64,000 nt of DNA, from assembly GCA_030248295.1 (NCBI GenBank), contig JASANH010000585.1, positions 1 to 64,000 of the forward strand, read 5' to 3'. This DNA is from Mesodorylaimus sp. YZB2_4 (lineage: Eukaryota > Nematoda > Enoplea > Dorylaimida > Dorylaimidae). Below the pieces are notes generated by a model. That model saw only the letters and a program-made list of their open reading frames with translations, was not told where the DNA came from and ran no database searches. Positions 40,501 to 55,235 of the stretch are shown piece after piece; position 1 is the stretch's first letter; each line of letters starts with the position of its first letter. Position numbers and translations under genes: made by a program.

Positions 40501-41094
40501 CCGACATGCATTGACGACCGTCGATAGATTAGCTTTTGGTACTGAAATTAACTTGCAATAAGTTACTCGAAGAAAAGACGCAAAGGGGAAATGCTTTCTC
40601 ACTCGACGACGAATTAGAACATGTGTGATGTGTAGCCAGAGCGACAAACAGCGAATAGAACGGTTCGTACTCTGGGTCGTGATTCATTATTTGATCGCTA
40701 CTAAAACGAAAGTGAGCTTGAGTTAAGGCAAAAATCGGACACCGGAAAACGAACAGTTCACTTAAACTAGATTCGATCGGTGTACGATGTTGCAAGTTGC
40801 AAGAAGCAATCCAAGCGGGCCCCCGTAGAATAGGGTGCTCCAGAATTGGGCCTATGCCTAATGGGGTACGCCCTATACCTACTGCAAACCTAATCTACAC
40901 AGCCCGAATCATGAAACTACAGTCGCTAAGACCCTAATTTACCTTGCTTCGATGCATTTTGCCAGTTTTACCAGATCGTTCGGCTGAAAATTACCATATG
41001 TGGCTCCGAGCAACGGTCGAACCGCAGTCGCCCAATCGAACGATGCCGCTCCTCCCCCGCCCGGTGGTGTTTTGGCCGTTTCGGACGACGCCAT
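16507..41094 (-). CDS. E3 ubiquitin-protein ligase UBR4 (pushover/poe family), several dozen exons
   Basis: A giant minus-strand gene whose exons follow the order of animal UBR4 from end to end. The N-terminus is near 41094 ([16 protein letters not shown]), then [16 protein letters not shown] (about 40650), the UBR box (32.6-32.9 kb), a propeller-like region with [17 protein letters not shown] (about 29100), [16 protein letters not shown] (about 27720), a UIM-like helix (26.3 kb), [17 protein letters not shown] (about 25000), a Cys-rich module (22.8 kb), [12 protein letters not shown] (about 20190), [19 protein letters not shown] (about 20030) and the hemi-RING (17.8 kb). The last two exons, 16785-16626 and 16571-16507, end [13 protein letters not shown] plus 9 residues. 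UBR4 recognises N-degrons and ubiquitylates substrates; the hemi-RING supplies E3 activity. Most introns are 45-70 bases. Two large ones hold a transposon (29649-30753) and a nested opposite-strand peptide gene (37233-37579). I did not define every exon. Confidence 0.93.
17695..17960 (-). other. UBR4 hemi-RING zinc-finger coding region
   Basis: Two exons encode the C-terminal catalytic module. One ends with [11 protein letters not shown] (17955-17889). The next gives [10 protein letters not shown] and [10 protein letters not shown] (17838-17700), supplying the later His/Cys ligands. In UBR4 proteins this hemi-RING plus its UZI helix binds the E2 enzyme. All expected Cys/His positions visible to me are present. 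Confidence 0.8.
22690..22920 (-). other. UBR4 internal multi-cysteine (zinc-ribbon-like) module
   Basis: Encodes four CxxC-type pairs in a row: [25 protein letters not shown] and [18 protein letters not shown], followed by [10 protein letters not shown]. This block is nearly invariant in animal UBR4 and probably binds two or more zinc ions; its function is not established to my knowledge. Confidence 0.8.
26040..26350 (-). other. UBR4 UIM-like helix and conserved Ser/Thr-rich linker
   Basis: The upstream part (about 26350-26290) encodes [17 protein letters not shown], an acidic-patch/Ala/Ser pattern matching ubiquitin-interacting motifs. After a short intron comes [19 protein letters not shown] (about 26120-26060), a low-complexity linker that is strikingly similar to vertebrate UBR4 as I remember it. 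Confidence 0.6.
29649..30753. mobile_element. 1.1-kb non-autonomous DNA transposon with 17-bp TIRs and 8-bp target duplication
   Basis: The element begins CCAGCATCGACCGATCC and ends with the exact reverse complement, 17 of 17 bases. Immediately outside both ends is the same 8-mer AATTCATT (29641-29648 and 30754-30761), a perfect target-site duplication. Both ends are packed with subterminal GGATCGG/CCGATCC repeats in inverted orientation (about 29660-29745 and 30615-30745). An 8-bp duplication points to the hAT, P or Merlin class; the superfamily cannot be fixed from the ends alone. There is no transposase ORF, so it is non-autonomous. It lies in a UBR4 intron of about 1.8 kb (roughly 31205 to 29370), between the exon encoding [14 protein letters not shown] and the one encoding [13 protein letters not shown], so UBR4 coding is not interrupted. 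Confidence 0.85.
30251..30336 (-). other. tRNA-like segment inside the transposon (probably tRNA-derived)
   Basis: Read on the minus strand, this 86-base segment has a strong T-arm (GAGAG-TTCGACT-CTCGC), a B-box-like GAGTTCGACTC, an A-box-like GTAGCCTGCGGTAGTCG, and an acceptor stem (CTGGGGC with GCCTGGG) with one mismatch and two GU pairs. The D stem does not pair well and the anticodon stem-loop has an 8-base loop, so it is unlikely to be a functional tRNA. A tRNA pseudogene or the head of a tRNA-derived SINE is more likely. Confidence 0.4.
37139..37164 (+). promoter_or_regulatory. Tandem TATA boxes for the nested neuropeptide gene
   Basis: The sequence CATATAAGAA occurs twice, at 37139-37148 and 37155-37164, 69-94 bases upstream of the neuropeptide ATG at 37233 and on the same strand. 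The spacing suits a short 5' leader starting near 37185-37195. The motif is seen; promoter function is inferred. Confidence 0.45.
37233..37579 (+). CDS. Secreted neuropeptide precursor (RFamide plus C-x6-C ring peptide), nested in UBR4
   Basis: Two plus-strand exons, 37233-37367 and 37427-37579, with a 59-base GTATGT...TTTCAG intron in phase 0, give a 95-residue precursor. Residues 1 to about 28 form a signal peptide with a hydrophobic core ([12 protein letters not shown]). Three KR dibasic sites follow. They release a linker peptide beginning [23 protein letters not shown], whose Gly is the amide donor and predicts LRTLPLRF-amide; and the C-terminal [15 protein letters not shown], with one C-x6-C disulphide ring like allatostatin-C/somatostatin peptides. 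RFamides and AST-C-type peptides act on GPCRs. I do not recall a family combining both. The gene lies wholly inside a 670-base UBR4 intron (36965-37634) on the opposite strand, so its 3' UTR may overlap a UBR4 exon antisense. The gene call is firm; peptide family is inferred. Confidence 0.82.
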
Positions 41095-44000
41095 CCCCGA
41101 AAACCAAAAGGCCAAATCCGATAGTTTATAACTGCAATTACCAATTTCCAATACGAAGTCCAAACTATGTCGAAACTAGAAACTATCGAAAACGCAAATT
41201 CACGGCGGAACGTAGCGATCGCCCAAATCGCTGTTTACAGATTACTGTAGCTCCGCACAATCCTCGTAAAATAAAATTTTGGATTCAGCTGATTCTTGTC
41301 TTATATTTCAGCAAAAAAACTGATTAAGAAAACAATTATTACAACAATTATTTTTTGCTGTTTCTAAACTTGCTTGTACTTTCGGAAATCACGTTATTAG
41401 TGTATTAGTTTTTTATCATAAACTTTAATTTACCTTGAACGTGTTGTTAAGGCAATTTTGGATAAAATCGTGGGTGGGCTTGGTGGTGCGGTGGTGCGGT
41501 CAGTACATTGTGCTGGGAAGTGTGTGCTCCTTTTTACGAAATCGATAAATTTTCGTGCTTGATTTTCATCTGTGGCAGGGAATACTATCGTGGATTGTCG
41601 AAGTCGATCATGACGAAGATGGAAATTAACCAAGAACCCAAGCAGGCGTGCTTTGAAGGGTAAGTTGTCGGCGTTTTTACAGTCTTGCTCTATATACACA
41701 GTTTTAAACGTTAGTTTTTGAGGCAACTTATTGATCGGTAGGTAGGGCTCTGATTTTGAGAAACAGACATGAATATTACAAGAAGTGTGGCGGATCAAAA
41801 TACAAATTCACATAGTCAGGTCCCTCGAAGAACTTTTTCTCATAAGTGTCCTAACAGTGGAATATCGATTTATGCAAATTTTGACAGGAAAGTGTGATTA
41901 CTCAGTCGATGTGTCACGTGGGAATTGAATATCAGCCTTTCACTAGTTTTATTGGAATGGCCTTAAAACTAAAATAATTCTGTGAGGCTGGTTACGCAAT
42001 AAGGTTTGTGAAACAGCTGGATTTATTCTCTTTAATTAGGCACATACACAAACGGGCGAGGAGGCGTGCGCGCTAATGGCCGATATCAAAAGATCGGATC
42101 CGAACTGATGAGCAAGAATCGATGATGAAATCGAACGTAAAGTGTCTTGTTTATTCATTTCAGTATTATCATTGTATATCACGCTGTTTCTACACTGCAG
42201 ATCTCACTCGCGTACTTTGTGTCGACAGCCGGCTGAATGACTATTGTCTCAGTAAGAAGTCTTTGATCAATCACTGGCATCTTGGAAATGGAGTAAGTGG
42301 CTTCACCTGCCCCGGGCTTTATTTGTTTCCGGTCGTGTACAGCGCCCCCATTGTCAGATATGGTAGTTGATTGCTTAGTGCGGAGGACATTATCCCCATA
42401 TGATCTCGACCCGCAATCAAAGTGTGTTCAGACCAGACTATTTTTGGTGTTCGTACAGTCTGACTGGGCTTCTATTTTCAGTAGGCTCATCTCATCTGGC
42501 TTCCTTCGGTCAAGGTCTGTCATCAACGTGACAGATGACAATTCCGGTGTCGCAAACGAAGAACGTCTTTCGGGTGTGCTAAAAGTTAGTTTTCGCCATT
42601 TGACAATTATGGATGGTTGGGGAAAAAAAGGGGCTTTTCGCTTATTATGGTTTGGAATGGGAGTAAAACTGGTTTCTCTGTGTTGTAGTGTTTCTCATAT
42701 GCGATTTAGAACATCGCTGCAATATGTTTTGGCAATTTTTCGTTTCCGTTTTCTTATTTTGTGTACCTATTATTGCCATTGACGTGTGGTGTGCGAGCAG
42801 CGTGCTCGTGTTCTCCGGCTTGACGCCATTGCTGTCGATGGGTAGTGTGCAACTGTTGCCGTGCGGACTAGGGCCCGGAGGATGGCGTGACGTACGCCGG
42901 CTCTCCCTCCGTCGACTGACTGCCGTCGTCGTTTTCGCTCTGTCAAAAGCGTCCGCGTTAGCTATTGCGCCTAGCGATAAATATCTTTCCTCGTCCCGTG
43001 TGTAAATTCTGTGCACTTACCTTGGCTGGGATGGAGAAAGGAGCATGTGATGGGTGCCTATATTTGGAAATCATAGCTAAATTCTCGTCTAATCACTTCG
43101 AATTGCATCGCGTTAGCTAAATCAGTTGATTGTTTTTTCCAGGCTTCTTGATGCCTAAGATTTTTGTTGTAGGGACGCTAGTCCAGTTTCCGGCCTAACC
43201 TTATTTGTCATTGTTTTGGTCCAACATTATCGACACCACGTGTTCGGGATTGTGTTGAAGCGGCGGTTTGTGAAATCGGTAAGTAACGTTTTCTCATGTC
43301 AAAATATGGTGGCCATATAAAATCTGTCCGCCCACTCTTAAATCTCGTTGTGTATAGTTTTGAAATTTCATAATTTTGAAGTAAAATCATAAAACTTTTG
43401 ATGAAAAGATATTCAAACTACAGTATGTTCTAAAAGGAGCCTGACCTTTTCGAAATATTCAGGCTTTAACTTTCGAATAAAATATTTGAAGAGAGTTATC
43501 ATTTAAATTCATGATGGTCAAGTTGCCACAGGGAAGGTGGGCCCGAGTGATGGGTGCCACCTTGCTGCCTATGATTTAGTGCATGCGCTTCATTTGCATA
43601 TTTCAGTTTTGACAAGAAAAGGTAGCGATGCAATTTGAGGGGAAAAGGGGGCGGCAGTTGTGAGTATGTGTTAGCAGCTTTACCTGTTGGACGTGTTTGT
43701 CGGTGGCTTGGTGCAATTCATTCGAGCAGCTCTAGCTAGGTTTCTTTAGAGTTGCGTGCCAGGGCATTGTGAGTTGTTGCTAGTATTCTATGGTTTGGAC
43801 GTCCTCTTACGTCTTTTGCATGACGCACTAGCTAATGGTCGGAATTGGTTTGCAATTTCCGCACGATCGCCCACCCATCGATCAGCTTCCGTTCGTTTTG
43901 TTTTGGCGTACCTCGGGGAAAGCTATGAGATGTTTTTGCCTTTTCCTTTGAATTCGGTTCTGTTTTCGTCAGTTTTGTTTGAAAGCTTTACTTTTTTTAT

Positions 44001-44508
44001 TTGCTGTTGGTTATTCTCCCTGCAAACCTCTGTCAGAGTCAGTTCTCACTGTTGACTGATCGATCGTCACAGTCTTTCCTAGTGCGTGCTGTGCATTTTT
44101 AGAGAGCACAAGTCAGACTTTCTTGGAGCACCTATTGATTGATTTTGGTGTATTTTCCCACGACCGATCTGGTGCATAATTGCATGGATGGACGGGTATC
44201 GGCGATCGATTGATTATGGCGCGGGCTGGGAGTGACTTGGTTTTTACTGAATCTGCGACGTATTGGCCAATTATCCTTGCTTACTAACCTAACTAGCAAC
44301 AGCACTATCCTAACCCTTGCTGGAAAGAGAGTGGCACGTCAGTTTTCCTGACTCATTTATTTTGAACTGCTTGCACTGGTGATTTGTGAGTCGTCTGTTT
44401 CTGTATCGAGGCACTTACGCGCGTACTGGTGATACGCCCGGGCCAAGACGTTGCGGGCCCGCATCGATTTCGCATCGGCCATTATCGTAGACTAGATCAT
44501 AGACGATC
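41095..44508. other. Divergent intergenic region between UBR4 and casein kinase 1 gamma
   Basis: About 3.4 kb separating two divergently transcribed genes; it must hold both promoters and probably 5' non-coding exons of the kinase gene. ORFs here (for example minus 41430-41798 and minus 42645-43016) have no recognisable domains or homology I know of and are not called. No repeat stands out. Confidence 0.5.
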
Positions 44509-47500
44509 ATGTTGTTGCTGAGAATGCAAGAGAAGGATAAGGATAAAGGCGGGCGCAGTGAACGCGATTCACAGAGCGCTGATCCATTTAGGCGCGGATC
44601 GTCGGCAGTTCAACGTGGACAAGTGAAATCGCCAGGCGCCGGAGGTATGGCTGCGGCCAGAAGTTCGGGAGCAACGGCATCGGCTAGTACTACCACGACA
44701 AGCACAGGAGTGCTCATGGTCGGTCCGAATTTCAAAGTGGGAAAGAAAATCGGGTGCGGAAATTTTGGTGAATTGCGTTTGGGTAAGGTTTTATTATTAC
44801 TCTGGTTTGAATAGCTTCATTAATTGTCTCGTTTCAGGCAAAAATTTGTACAACAATGAACACGTGGCCATAAAATTGGAGCCGATGAAATCGAAAGCGC
44901 CGCAACTTCATTTAGAATATCGATTTTACAAACTACTCGGGCAGTCAGGTAAGTTTGGTCTTTTTTGTTTCGTAAAACTGTGAAAAATAGCAGATTGAGA
45001 AAGAGGCAGTGCTAGTCTGGTTTATATGTGAACGATTGCAAATGGAGAGCGCGAAGGCCAGACGGAAGTGGCTTAGGTTAGTTTCTTGAAGCATTCAAAT
45101 AAGGATGGCACGTTGCCTTTGATGGTTGATTAGGCGGGCGTAAGTCAATTAGTTGAAGGGAGAAAGGAGTGAAGCGACGTTTGGTTCGAGGCTTCTGACA
45201 GGCATTGTTATGCTAAAAGTCAGTCGAGGCGTGAGAAAGAGTATTTTTTCTCAACTGACGCCAAGAGAATTATCAGCAAATTTCTATCGGGGATGGTGGA
45301 AAATTCTGAGTTTCGCATTGGCTCTGATGGGGATTCCCAGTAGGCTTGGCATTTTTTGCATCCCTTTCTTTGTCATCCGTCTGACAAACATTGCTGTGCG
45401 TGCATGCGAGCAACTGGGCGATGTTTCTGGATACTTGGGTTATGAGAGGGACGAGAATAATTGAAGGCTCGTTGCTTAGTATTAGTTGATATCGCAATGT
45501 TGGTGCGACAGGGAGACTACCTCCGCCTGTGCGGCACGTCACTGGTACATTGTGTTTGAATAGACTGTAACTTTCTTATACTATAAATGTAAAATAGTAG
45601 GACGGAAGGGAGGGCAACGAGAGTCGCTGGCGAGTTATTGATCACGTAGGGCGAGGGTGGTTCGAATCGAGCTAAGGCGACGTAAGCGGGCGTCGAACGC
45701 CGTTGAGCTAGGACACACGTTTTAGTGGCGAATAGGCATTTCTTCGATGGAGCGAAAAAGGGGCTTCGCGTTCGGACGTCTACATTAAAGGCATATATAG
45801 GCGCAGACGGAAGCAGTGACTAGAGCCGTAAAAGAGTCCGCTGGGCGAATGGAGATAGGAAAAGGGTCGGGCGACTGGCGTATCGATCACAACTCGGGAC
45901 ACGGCCCAGTGCTAATTTCGCTTAAAGAAAAAGGCCAACCAGGGTCGGGGCTCGTGTCCCAGTTGCGGCAGACGCCGTCAACGAACGTTAAGCTCATTTT
46001 AGGCCACTTAGCTCGACGTTGACTGAGCGAGCCGGGCGTTAAAGTGATACGGCCATGTCAACTTCATAGAGACGTATCGAGATTAGGGGGATCAGAAAAT
46101 AATGAGTTATACTTTCGCCTCGACTCACTAGACTTGGTTATGACATGAGAGCAATGATAAAGTGCTACAGGCAGCGACAGGAAGGTCACAAAAACTACAG
46201 TATATGACGCAGCACTATTGTACTGTACTCGTATTGACGAATACTGTAGATGAGCAAAAGTTAGCATCTTGATTGCGCAGTCATTCGTTGAAAATAGTCG
46301 TGGATTGTTTTAGAAGGCATTCCGCAAGTGCATTATTTCGGGCCTTGCGGCAAATACAACGCATTAGTTATGGAATTGCTCGGTCATTCCTTGGAAGATT
46401 TGTTCGATTTGTGCGATCGAAGGTTCACAGTAAAGACCGTGTGTATGATCGCTATGCAGTTGGTAAGTGGGTTTGGATGGAGTGTGCTGTTGGCTGGTGG
46501 TTATGGCCTTGTCTTTAGATTCGACGAATAGAATATGTGCACAATAAGCATTTGATTTATCGCGACGTCAAGCCGGAGAACTTTCTGATCGGGCGGCATT
46601 CAACCCGTAAACAACACGTTATACACGTCATTGATTTCGGTCTGGCCAAGGAGTACATCGATCCGGAAACGGGCAAGCACATCCCCTACAGAGAGCATAA
46701 GTCGTTGACGGGCACGGCGCGGTATATGAGTATAAATACTCACCTGGGGAAAGGTAAGTGAAAGAGGGGCTGGCGAGTGGCATCGGGAATTGGGGAATGT
46801 AACAAGTAGGGGGATAAGTGACGGGGCTTAATGCGCTTACGTATTTCAGAGCAAAGTCGGCGCGACGATTTAGAGGCGCTAGGACATATGTTCATGTATT
46901 TCCTACGTGGAAGCCTTCCGTGGCAGGGCTTAAAAGCGGACACGTTGAAAGAAAGATATCAGAAAATTGGAGACACCAAGCGGGCTACTCCGATCGAGGT
47001 TTTGTGCGAGGGTTTTGCAGGTGAGGGGATGGCATTACGGGGACGAGTAGATAGGCCAGACGGTTTGGTTTCAGACGAGTTTGCCACCTATCTACGGTAT
47101 GCAAGACGACTGGACTTTTTCGAAACGCCAGATTACGACTATTGTTGGAATTTGTTCAAAGCAGTCATGGATAGAGGCGGTTATTCGTTCGATAACGAAT
47201 TCGATTGGACGCCTAAACTGAACCAAGTTGTAAGTTGTTCTTTTGTGCTCACACACGTGCAATAGGTCTGTGGGGTGAGTGAGTAGACTTGTCTAGACAC
47301 CCTTTTGTTTCAGTCGACTCCCAGCGGCTCATTGATTACGCCAGATCCGGCGACCAATACTAGCCGCGATAACAAAGGCGATGCTCGCACACGACACCCG
47401 GCCAACCAAACCAAAGGCGACGAGCAACGTCGGAACACGAAAAATGCGGCGACGCTATTGCCAGGCAATGCGAATATCGACAGCACGAAACACGGTGGTT

Positions 47501-47828
47501 CAGTCGTGGTAAGAGTTGGCCAAGGATTGTAGGTCAGTTGCCAGTACTGACATTGGTTGCGCATTAGCAGGCTATCAATTCGACTGGTGACGTTGGCGAT
47601 GACCCGGGTGGTCGATCGCAACAGCCAATTAATCCACATCCCGACGTCGAGGTCATTAGCGAAACGAAGTGAGTGCTGCGAGGGGTTGATGACAATGTCA
47701 CACTACTTGCGAGATTGCCTTACGTGAAAAAATGGTGTCCTGCTTGTGGGGATCGATAACCGAGGACTGCCTTTTTCAGATGCTGCTGTTTTAAACGTCG
47801 ACGCAGGAAGGCGGCTCAGCAGAAATGA
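44509..47828 (+). CDS. Casein kinase 1 gamma (CK1-gamma; gilgamesh/csnk-1 type)
   Basis: Nine exons join in frame to about 478 residues: 44509-44782, 44838-44948, 46314-46462, 46519-46753, 46850-47020, 47075-47229, 47314-47508, 47571-47668 and 47780-47828. The kinase domain starts after a Ser/Thr-rich leader: [18 protein letters not shown] (Gly loop), EHVAIKLEP (catalytic Lys), [13 protein letters not shown] (catalytic loop), [10 protein letters not shown] (the DFG motif), then the CK1 segment [20 protein letters not shown]. The 14-codon last exon makes the C-terminus [16 protein letters not shown], the Cys cluster plus basic tail that is palmitoylated in CK1-gamma and anchors it to the plasma membrane, where it phosphorylates the Wnt co-receptor LRP5/6. 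This distinguishes it from CK1 alpha, delta and epsilon. Intron 2 is 1365 bases; the others are 51-134. The ATG at 44509 is the first in frame; a later Met is possible. Confidence 0.95.
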
Positions 47829-48722
47829 GGCATCGGTGAGATTGGCGCCGTAGAAGCGAGAACTGCTCTTGGACATTTTTACGCGTTTTATCCTGTCTGG
47901 CATATTCGGCTCGAAACAACTCGCTGCGGCTTTGAGGGGCGAATCCATTTTAAGGTACTTTTCTTGTTGTCTGTACCACTCGCTGCTGGACATGTTTCTC
48001 GATCGTACTTGGCTTTCCCAGTATAAAAATCATGTTTTCACTGTTAACAGCCGAGGAGTGTTTATCACACGCGTTCTGTGATTTGCTTGTATTGTCCTAT
48101 TTGCAGCGATGAAGAAATGGATTCGGCTTTCTTGGCATGTCCACGCCGGATGAGGTTATTCGCATGTGCCAGTGTTTGTTGTATTTCTCGTCAACTCTCT
48201 TTGGTCGCGGTCTGTATTCCCTGTTTCTCTAGACTGTTCCTGTCCAGCTGGTAGGCCGTGTAAGTAGGAATTGGAAGAAGGCCTAGTTCATAAAACGCCC
48301 AAGATTCTTTCTTTGACGCTTTCCTTTGGACGGCACCAATTTCTTTGGCTTTTTTGTACGCGGATAAAATATTTTTTGCATTAGGACATGGGAGTGAATG
48401 TGCTCGTTGTGAATATACACGTGTTTGTTTTCTTGAATATCAACTGACGTCGTTAATAATTTGAAAATTTCACTGAAAATGATTGTCTTATGTGAGCCAC
48501 CAGCCGCTATCAGTGACACGCACCAAGTGATACACCCACAGCCCGATCATCCGAACCATAAAAATAAGTAAACATACCGACGCTAGGCGCGGAATGTGAT
48601 TTAGAAAAGGCAAGAGTATCAAACTCGTAAGTACAAGACGATAAAACTGCATTGAAACTAGGTGTGCGGGAAAGAGATGCCGTGTGTGAGCAGGGAGGTA
48701 TAGTGCTATGGACGAGGGGAAA
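47829..48722. other. Convergent intergenic region (CK1-gamma / ADPGK 3' ends)
   Basis: About 0.9 kb of AT-rich sequence between two converging genes, presumably their 3' UTRs. No gene, structured RNA or repeat recognised. Confidence 0.4.
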
Positions 48723-51991
<3,269 letters not shown>

Positions 51992-52524
51992 TTGCGAGGA
52001 CGTTGCAGATGGCAGTTTCGTAATTCTAGAAGGAGCGGATATTCTTAAAACGTGCAATGACACCTCCGATTTCGATTGAGAAATTGGACAATAAAAATGA
52101 ATTTACCTTTTTACAAACGGGGATTACGAAAAGGGCATATTGTCAGCCAATGGTTAGAAGAATACTAAAATATCTAAGCCTTCCCTCGTCCTCCGATAAG
52201 TCCTTATCAGGTACTTTCCATTCCATTTTTTGGCAGGCATTTGGCCAAATGCTTCATTGGACAGCAACCGACCAATTGTCTAATTTGGCACTCGCTAATT
52301 GGTCGGTCTACCTCCATAGCCCCGCCTTCAGAGCACAGCAGTCCTAGTCTGAAACTGAAACTATATTGTACTAGAATATGTGCGCGGAAATTGCCATGGC
52401 TATACTCAAACGTAGAATACGTTAAGTACCGGTACAGCCATGGAAATTGCATAGAACAAGATTCGCACATTGTCTGTTTTCGGAAAATTTGAGCTGTGTG
52501 TTAACTAAATTTGTGAAAAAAACG
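51992..52524. promoter_or_regulatory. Bidirectional promoter region, ADPGK / nicalin
   Basis: About 0.5 kb between two divergent start codons. It includes a short run of alternative upstream ATGs on each strand but no convincing TATA box. Because both products work in the ER membrane, shared control is plausible but not shown. Confidence 0.35.
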
Positions 52525-54918
52525 ATGATTGACGACGTTTTGGAATTGTTTCGCGGTCAATACGTTGCGGTTTATTTCTTAATTATATTACCTGTTACGT
52601 TAAGTTTGTCACCGACGCACAAAACGAGTGGAGGAGCGCCGAATGTTGTTCAAGAGTTCAAGGTATTTCGGCTGCAACATTTCGATTTGCAAGGGACGCA
52701 GCATGGTAAGTGTATCCGCAAGGGCTGGAAATGCTTCTCGAACTGGTTTGTTTCAGGCAGCCGAGCTTGGCGTGTAAATTTCGAAGCGGTCTCTCTGAAC
52801 AGCCGCCATATGATCAGGCGTTGTTTGGTATTGTGGTGGAAAGATTTAAATCCAGATTCCTTGCATCAAACAATCACGAGCAATCTTGGCGCAGTACTTA
52901 TTGTTTTGCCGGAATCATTGAATGCGCTGGATGGTACCGAGTGGCAGGTTGTTGGCGAGCATTTCGTTTGTTGCATGGATTTTGTTTTCGACATGTTTAT
53001 TATTTTTAGTTGCTAAGGACGCTTGAAGAGCGCCTTTTGGAGAAACCGTTTGCTGTTCCCGTGTACGTGACATCAAAATCTCCAACGGTGACGGACATCT
53101 TGCGCAATATTGATACGCAAGGCAAATCTGAGAATGGCAGCGCTTTGAACGGTTAGTTTCGAATCGTGTTGATGCGAGTCTTAAAAAGGAAAGTAGATTT
53201 TGGAACTTTGCAGCCATGTTCTCGGCGGTCGTGGCCAATGGGTATCAATTAGTCAATGGCAATCAAGCGAGCTCAGTTACTATCGAAGCGCCCACTTACA
53301 ACATAATCGTAAGAACCCTGATATGTTCTCTTTTTATGTTTGTAACGTAACTGTGCGGTTGATTTTCAGGGAAAACTGGCTACGTATGACCGAAGCGAAC
53401 GCGTTTCGTCCATCGCAATCGTTGCTCACTATGACAGTTTTGGGTTGGCCCCGGTGTGTTGTGCTACTCGTGGAATCCATTGTTTTTCTACTAAGCGCTG
53501 TTTAGGCACTCTCATTTGGTGCTGATTCGAATGCCAGTGGTGTTGCCGCATTGCTGGAACTACTTCGAATATTTTCTAAGCTTTATCAAACGTCCAAGAC
53601 TCGTGCCAGGTGCGTGTTTCCAGGGCTTGCTCTTGTGGATGTTTGGTTATATAATATGCTCGTTTCAGGTACAATCTGATTTTCATCTTGACTGCCGGTG
53701 GCAAATTCAATTATCAAGGTGCCCGTCAGTGGATTGACGAACATGTCGAACAAATTGGTATGCTATGGCGCACATGTCGCTTAGCGTAGTTACTAGTGGA
53801 AATCGATTTGTTTAGAAAGTGGTCATAGTCCAAAACTCGAGTTCGCCGTTTGCTTTGATTCATTGGCCAAGTCGGGACAAACTTTGAATATGCATGTGTC
53901 AAAAATCCCGAAGGAGACCAGCGCTGTCGGTCGCTTTTATCAGGTAGGTGTAAATCCACGGTTTTGTTTCAAGGTGAACGGATGTGCTCATTAAAAACTG
54001 ACAATGTTTTCAGACTTTGCAAAGCGTGGCTCAGCCGAATGGTCGGAATATGACAATGATACAGAAGAAAATTAATTTGGGGGAAGAATACTTGGCGTGG
54101 GAACACGAGCGATTCAGTATCAAGAAGCTGTACGCCTTCACGCTTTCTGGTTTCGAAAATCATCGAGATTCATTACGTTGGTCGATGATGGACACTCAGT
54201 ATGTCTTAGATGACCTAAGTAGATTCGGGAAGAGCATCTTATGCATTTCAGGGACAAAGCGGATCTCGATGCTTTGTATCAAAATACGCAGTCAGTCGCC
54301 GAAGCATTGGCAAGGCACGTGTTTGAATTAAAAGACACTGGTGGGGATCACTTTTTTGATGACTTTAAGGTATGGCTGGGCATGCTGCTAACGGGTAACA
54401 TTTTGCATCACTCACGATCAGTAATTTCTTTAGGTTGAACGAGAAAATCTGAACGCGTGGATTCGCGCGTTGACCTCGAAAGCTCGCAGTATGCAAACCC
54501 TAGTCGGAACAGGCGGAGGGGCAACGTCATCGACAGCTAAATTGACTGATCCACTGCTGCATGATCTGCTGCTGACTGTCGAGCATTACGCGCACGAGGC
54601 GCACTCAACGCCAGTAAAGACTGATAAGAGGTGAGTGCGAAGGTTGTACGTGGCTTGATGATGGTACATGCAATTACTTTTTAGGGACCCTGATTTCCTG
54701 CTCTATGGCGCCACGACCGATACGATGTTTGCTTATCGGTAATAAAAGACACTCACTATTTGCTACTCGTTAGATCTCCCGGTGTGTTCCAGGGTGAAAC
54801 CTGCGATATTCGATTTGATCTTGGCTTTGATCATTGCAGCACATTTAGGATTGGTTTATTTCCTAGTTCTGGTACGTTTTTTGAGATTTGTTTTCATACT
54901 TACTAGGTTCCCCTGTAA
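52525..54918 (+). CDS. Nicalin (NCLN; nra-2 type), ER BOS-complex subunit
   Basis: Exons 52525-52705, 52757-52947, 53010-53151, 53214-53308, 53370-53453, 53506-53609, 53669-53757, 53816-53943, 54014-54198, 54252-54369, 54434-54630, 54685-54738 and 54793-54871 join in frame, about 550 residues. Nicalin is a single-pass ER protein of the M28 aminopeptidase/nicastrin fold; with NOMO and TMEM147 it forms the BOS complex of the multipass translocon, and nematode NRA-2 controls acetylcholine-receptor assembly. Visible are an N-terminal hydrophobic helix (VAVYFLIILPVTLSL), EFKVFRLQHFDLQG, IAIVAHYDSFGLAP, LSFGADSNASGVAALLELLR, ILTAGGKFNYQGARQW, EYLAWEHERFSIKKLYAFTL, and a C-terminal membrane helix (AIFDLILALIIAAHLGLVYF). 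The exact C-terminus is uncertain: splicing at 54872/54907 stops at 54918, while read-through stops at 54997. An earlier in-frame ATG exists at 52447. Confidence 0.92.
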
Positions 54919-55235
54919 AGTATCCACGGGCACAGACATCCGTTTTAGAACGCATTTTCGTTACAAGTGCGCTTGCGAAGTTACTTGTCAGCGATGAAGA
55001 CGAAACAAACTTGAATTTTTGTGATTCGATTAGGATTCATGAATTAAAGGGTATACGTTTTTTTTGTTACTAACGGCTTTCTAGTAGGCTTCACGCATTT
55101 GCTTTATGCCCAAGCTTATACATAGTTGGTAAGTAGATGATAGGCATTGATTACAAATAAGTGGTATGACATTGGTGCAAACCAGAACTCGGTGGGGAAC
55201 GGCACGCGTGGGCATGAACTGATGAATCGTTCAAT

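Noticed and set aside
41430-43016. ORFs of about 120 codons upstream of CK1-gamma (minus 41430-41798 and 42645-43016)
   Set aside because: No domain, composition or homology that I recognise; more likely promoter or 5' intron sequence.
45627-45672. Possible tRNA in CK1-gamma intron 2 (A-box-like TGGCGAGTTATTG and B-box-like GGTTCGAATC)
   Set aside because: No acceptor or anticodon stem could be formed around the boxes.
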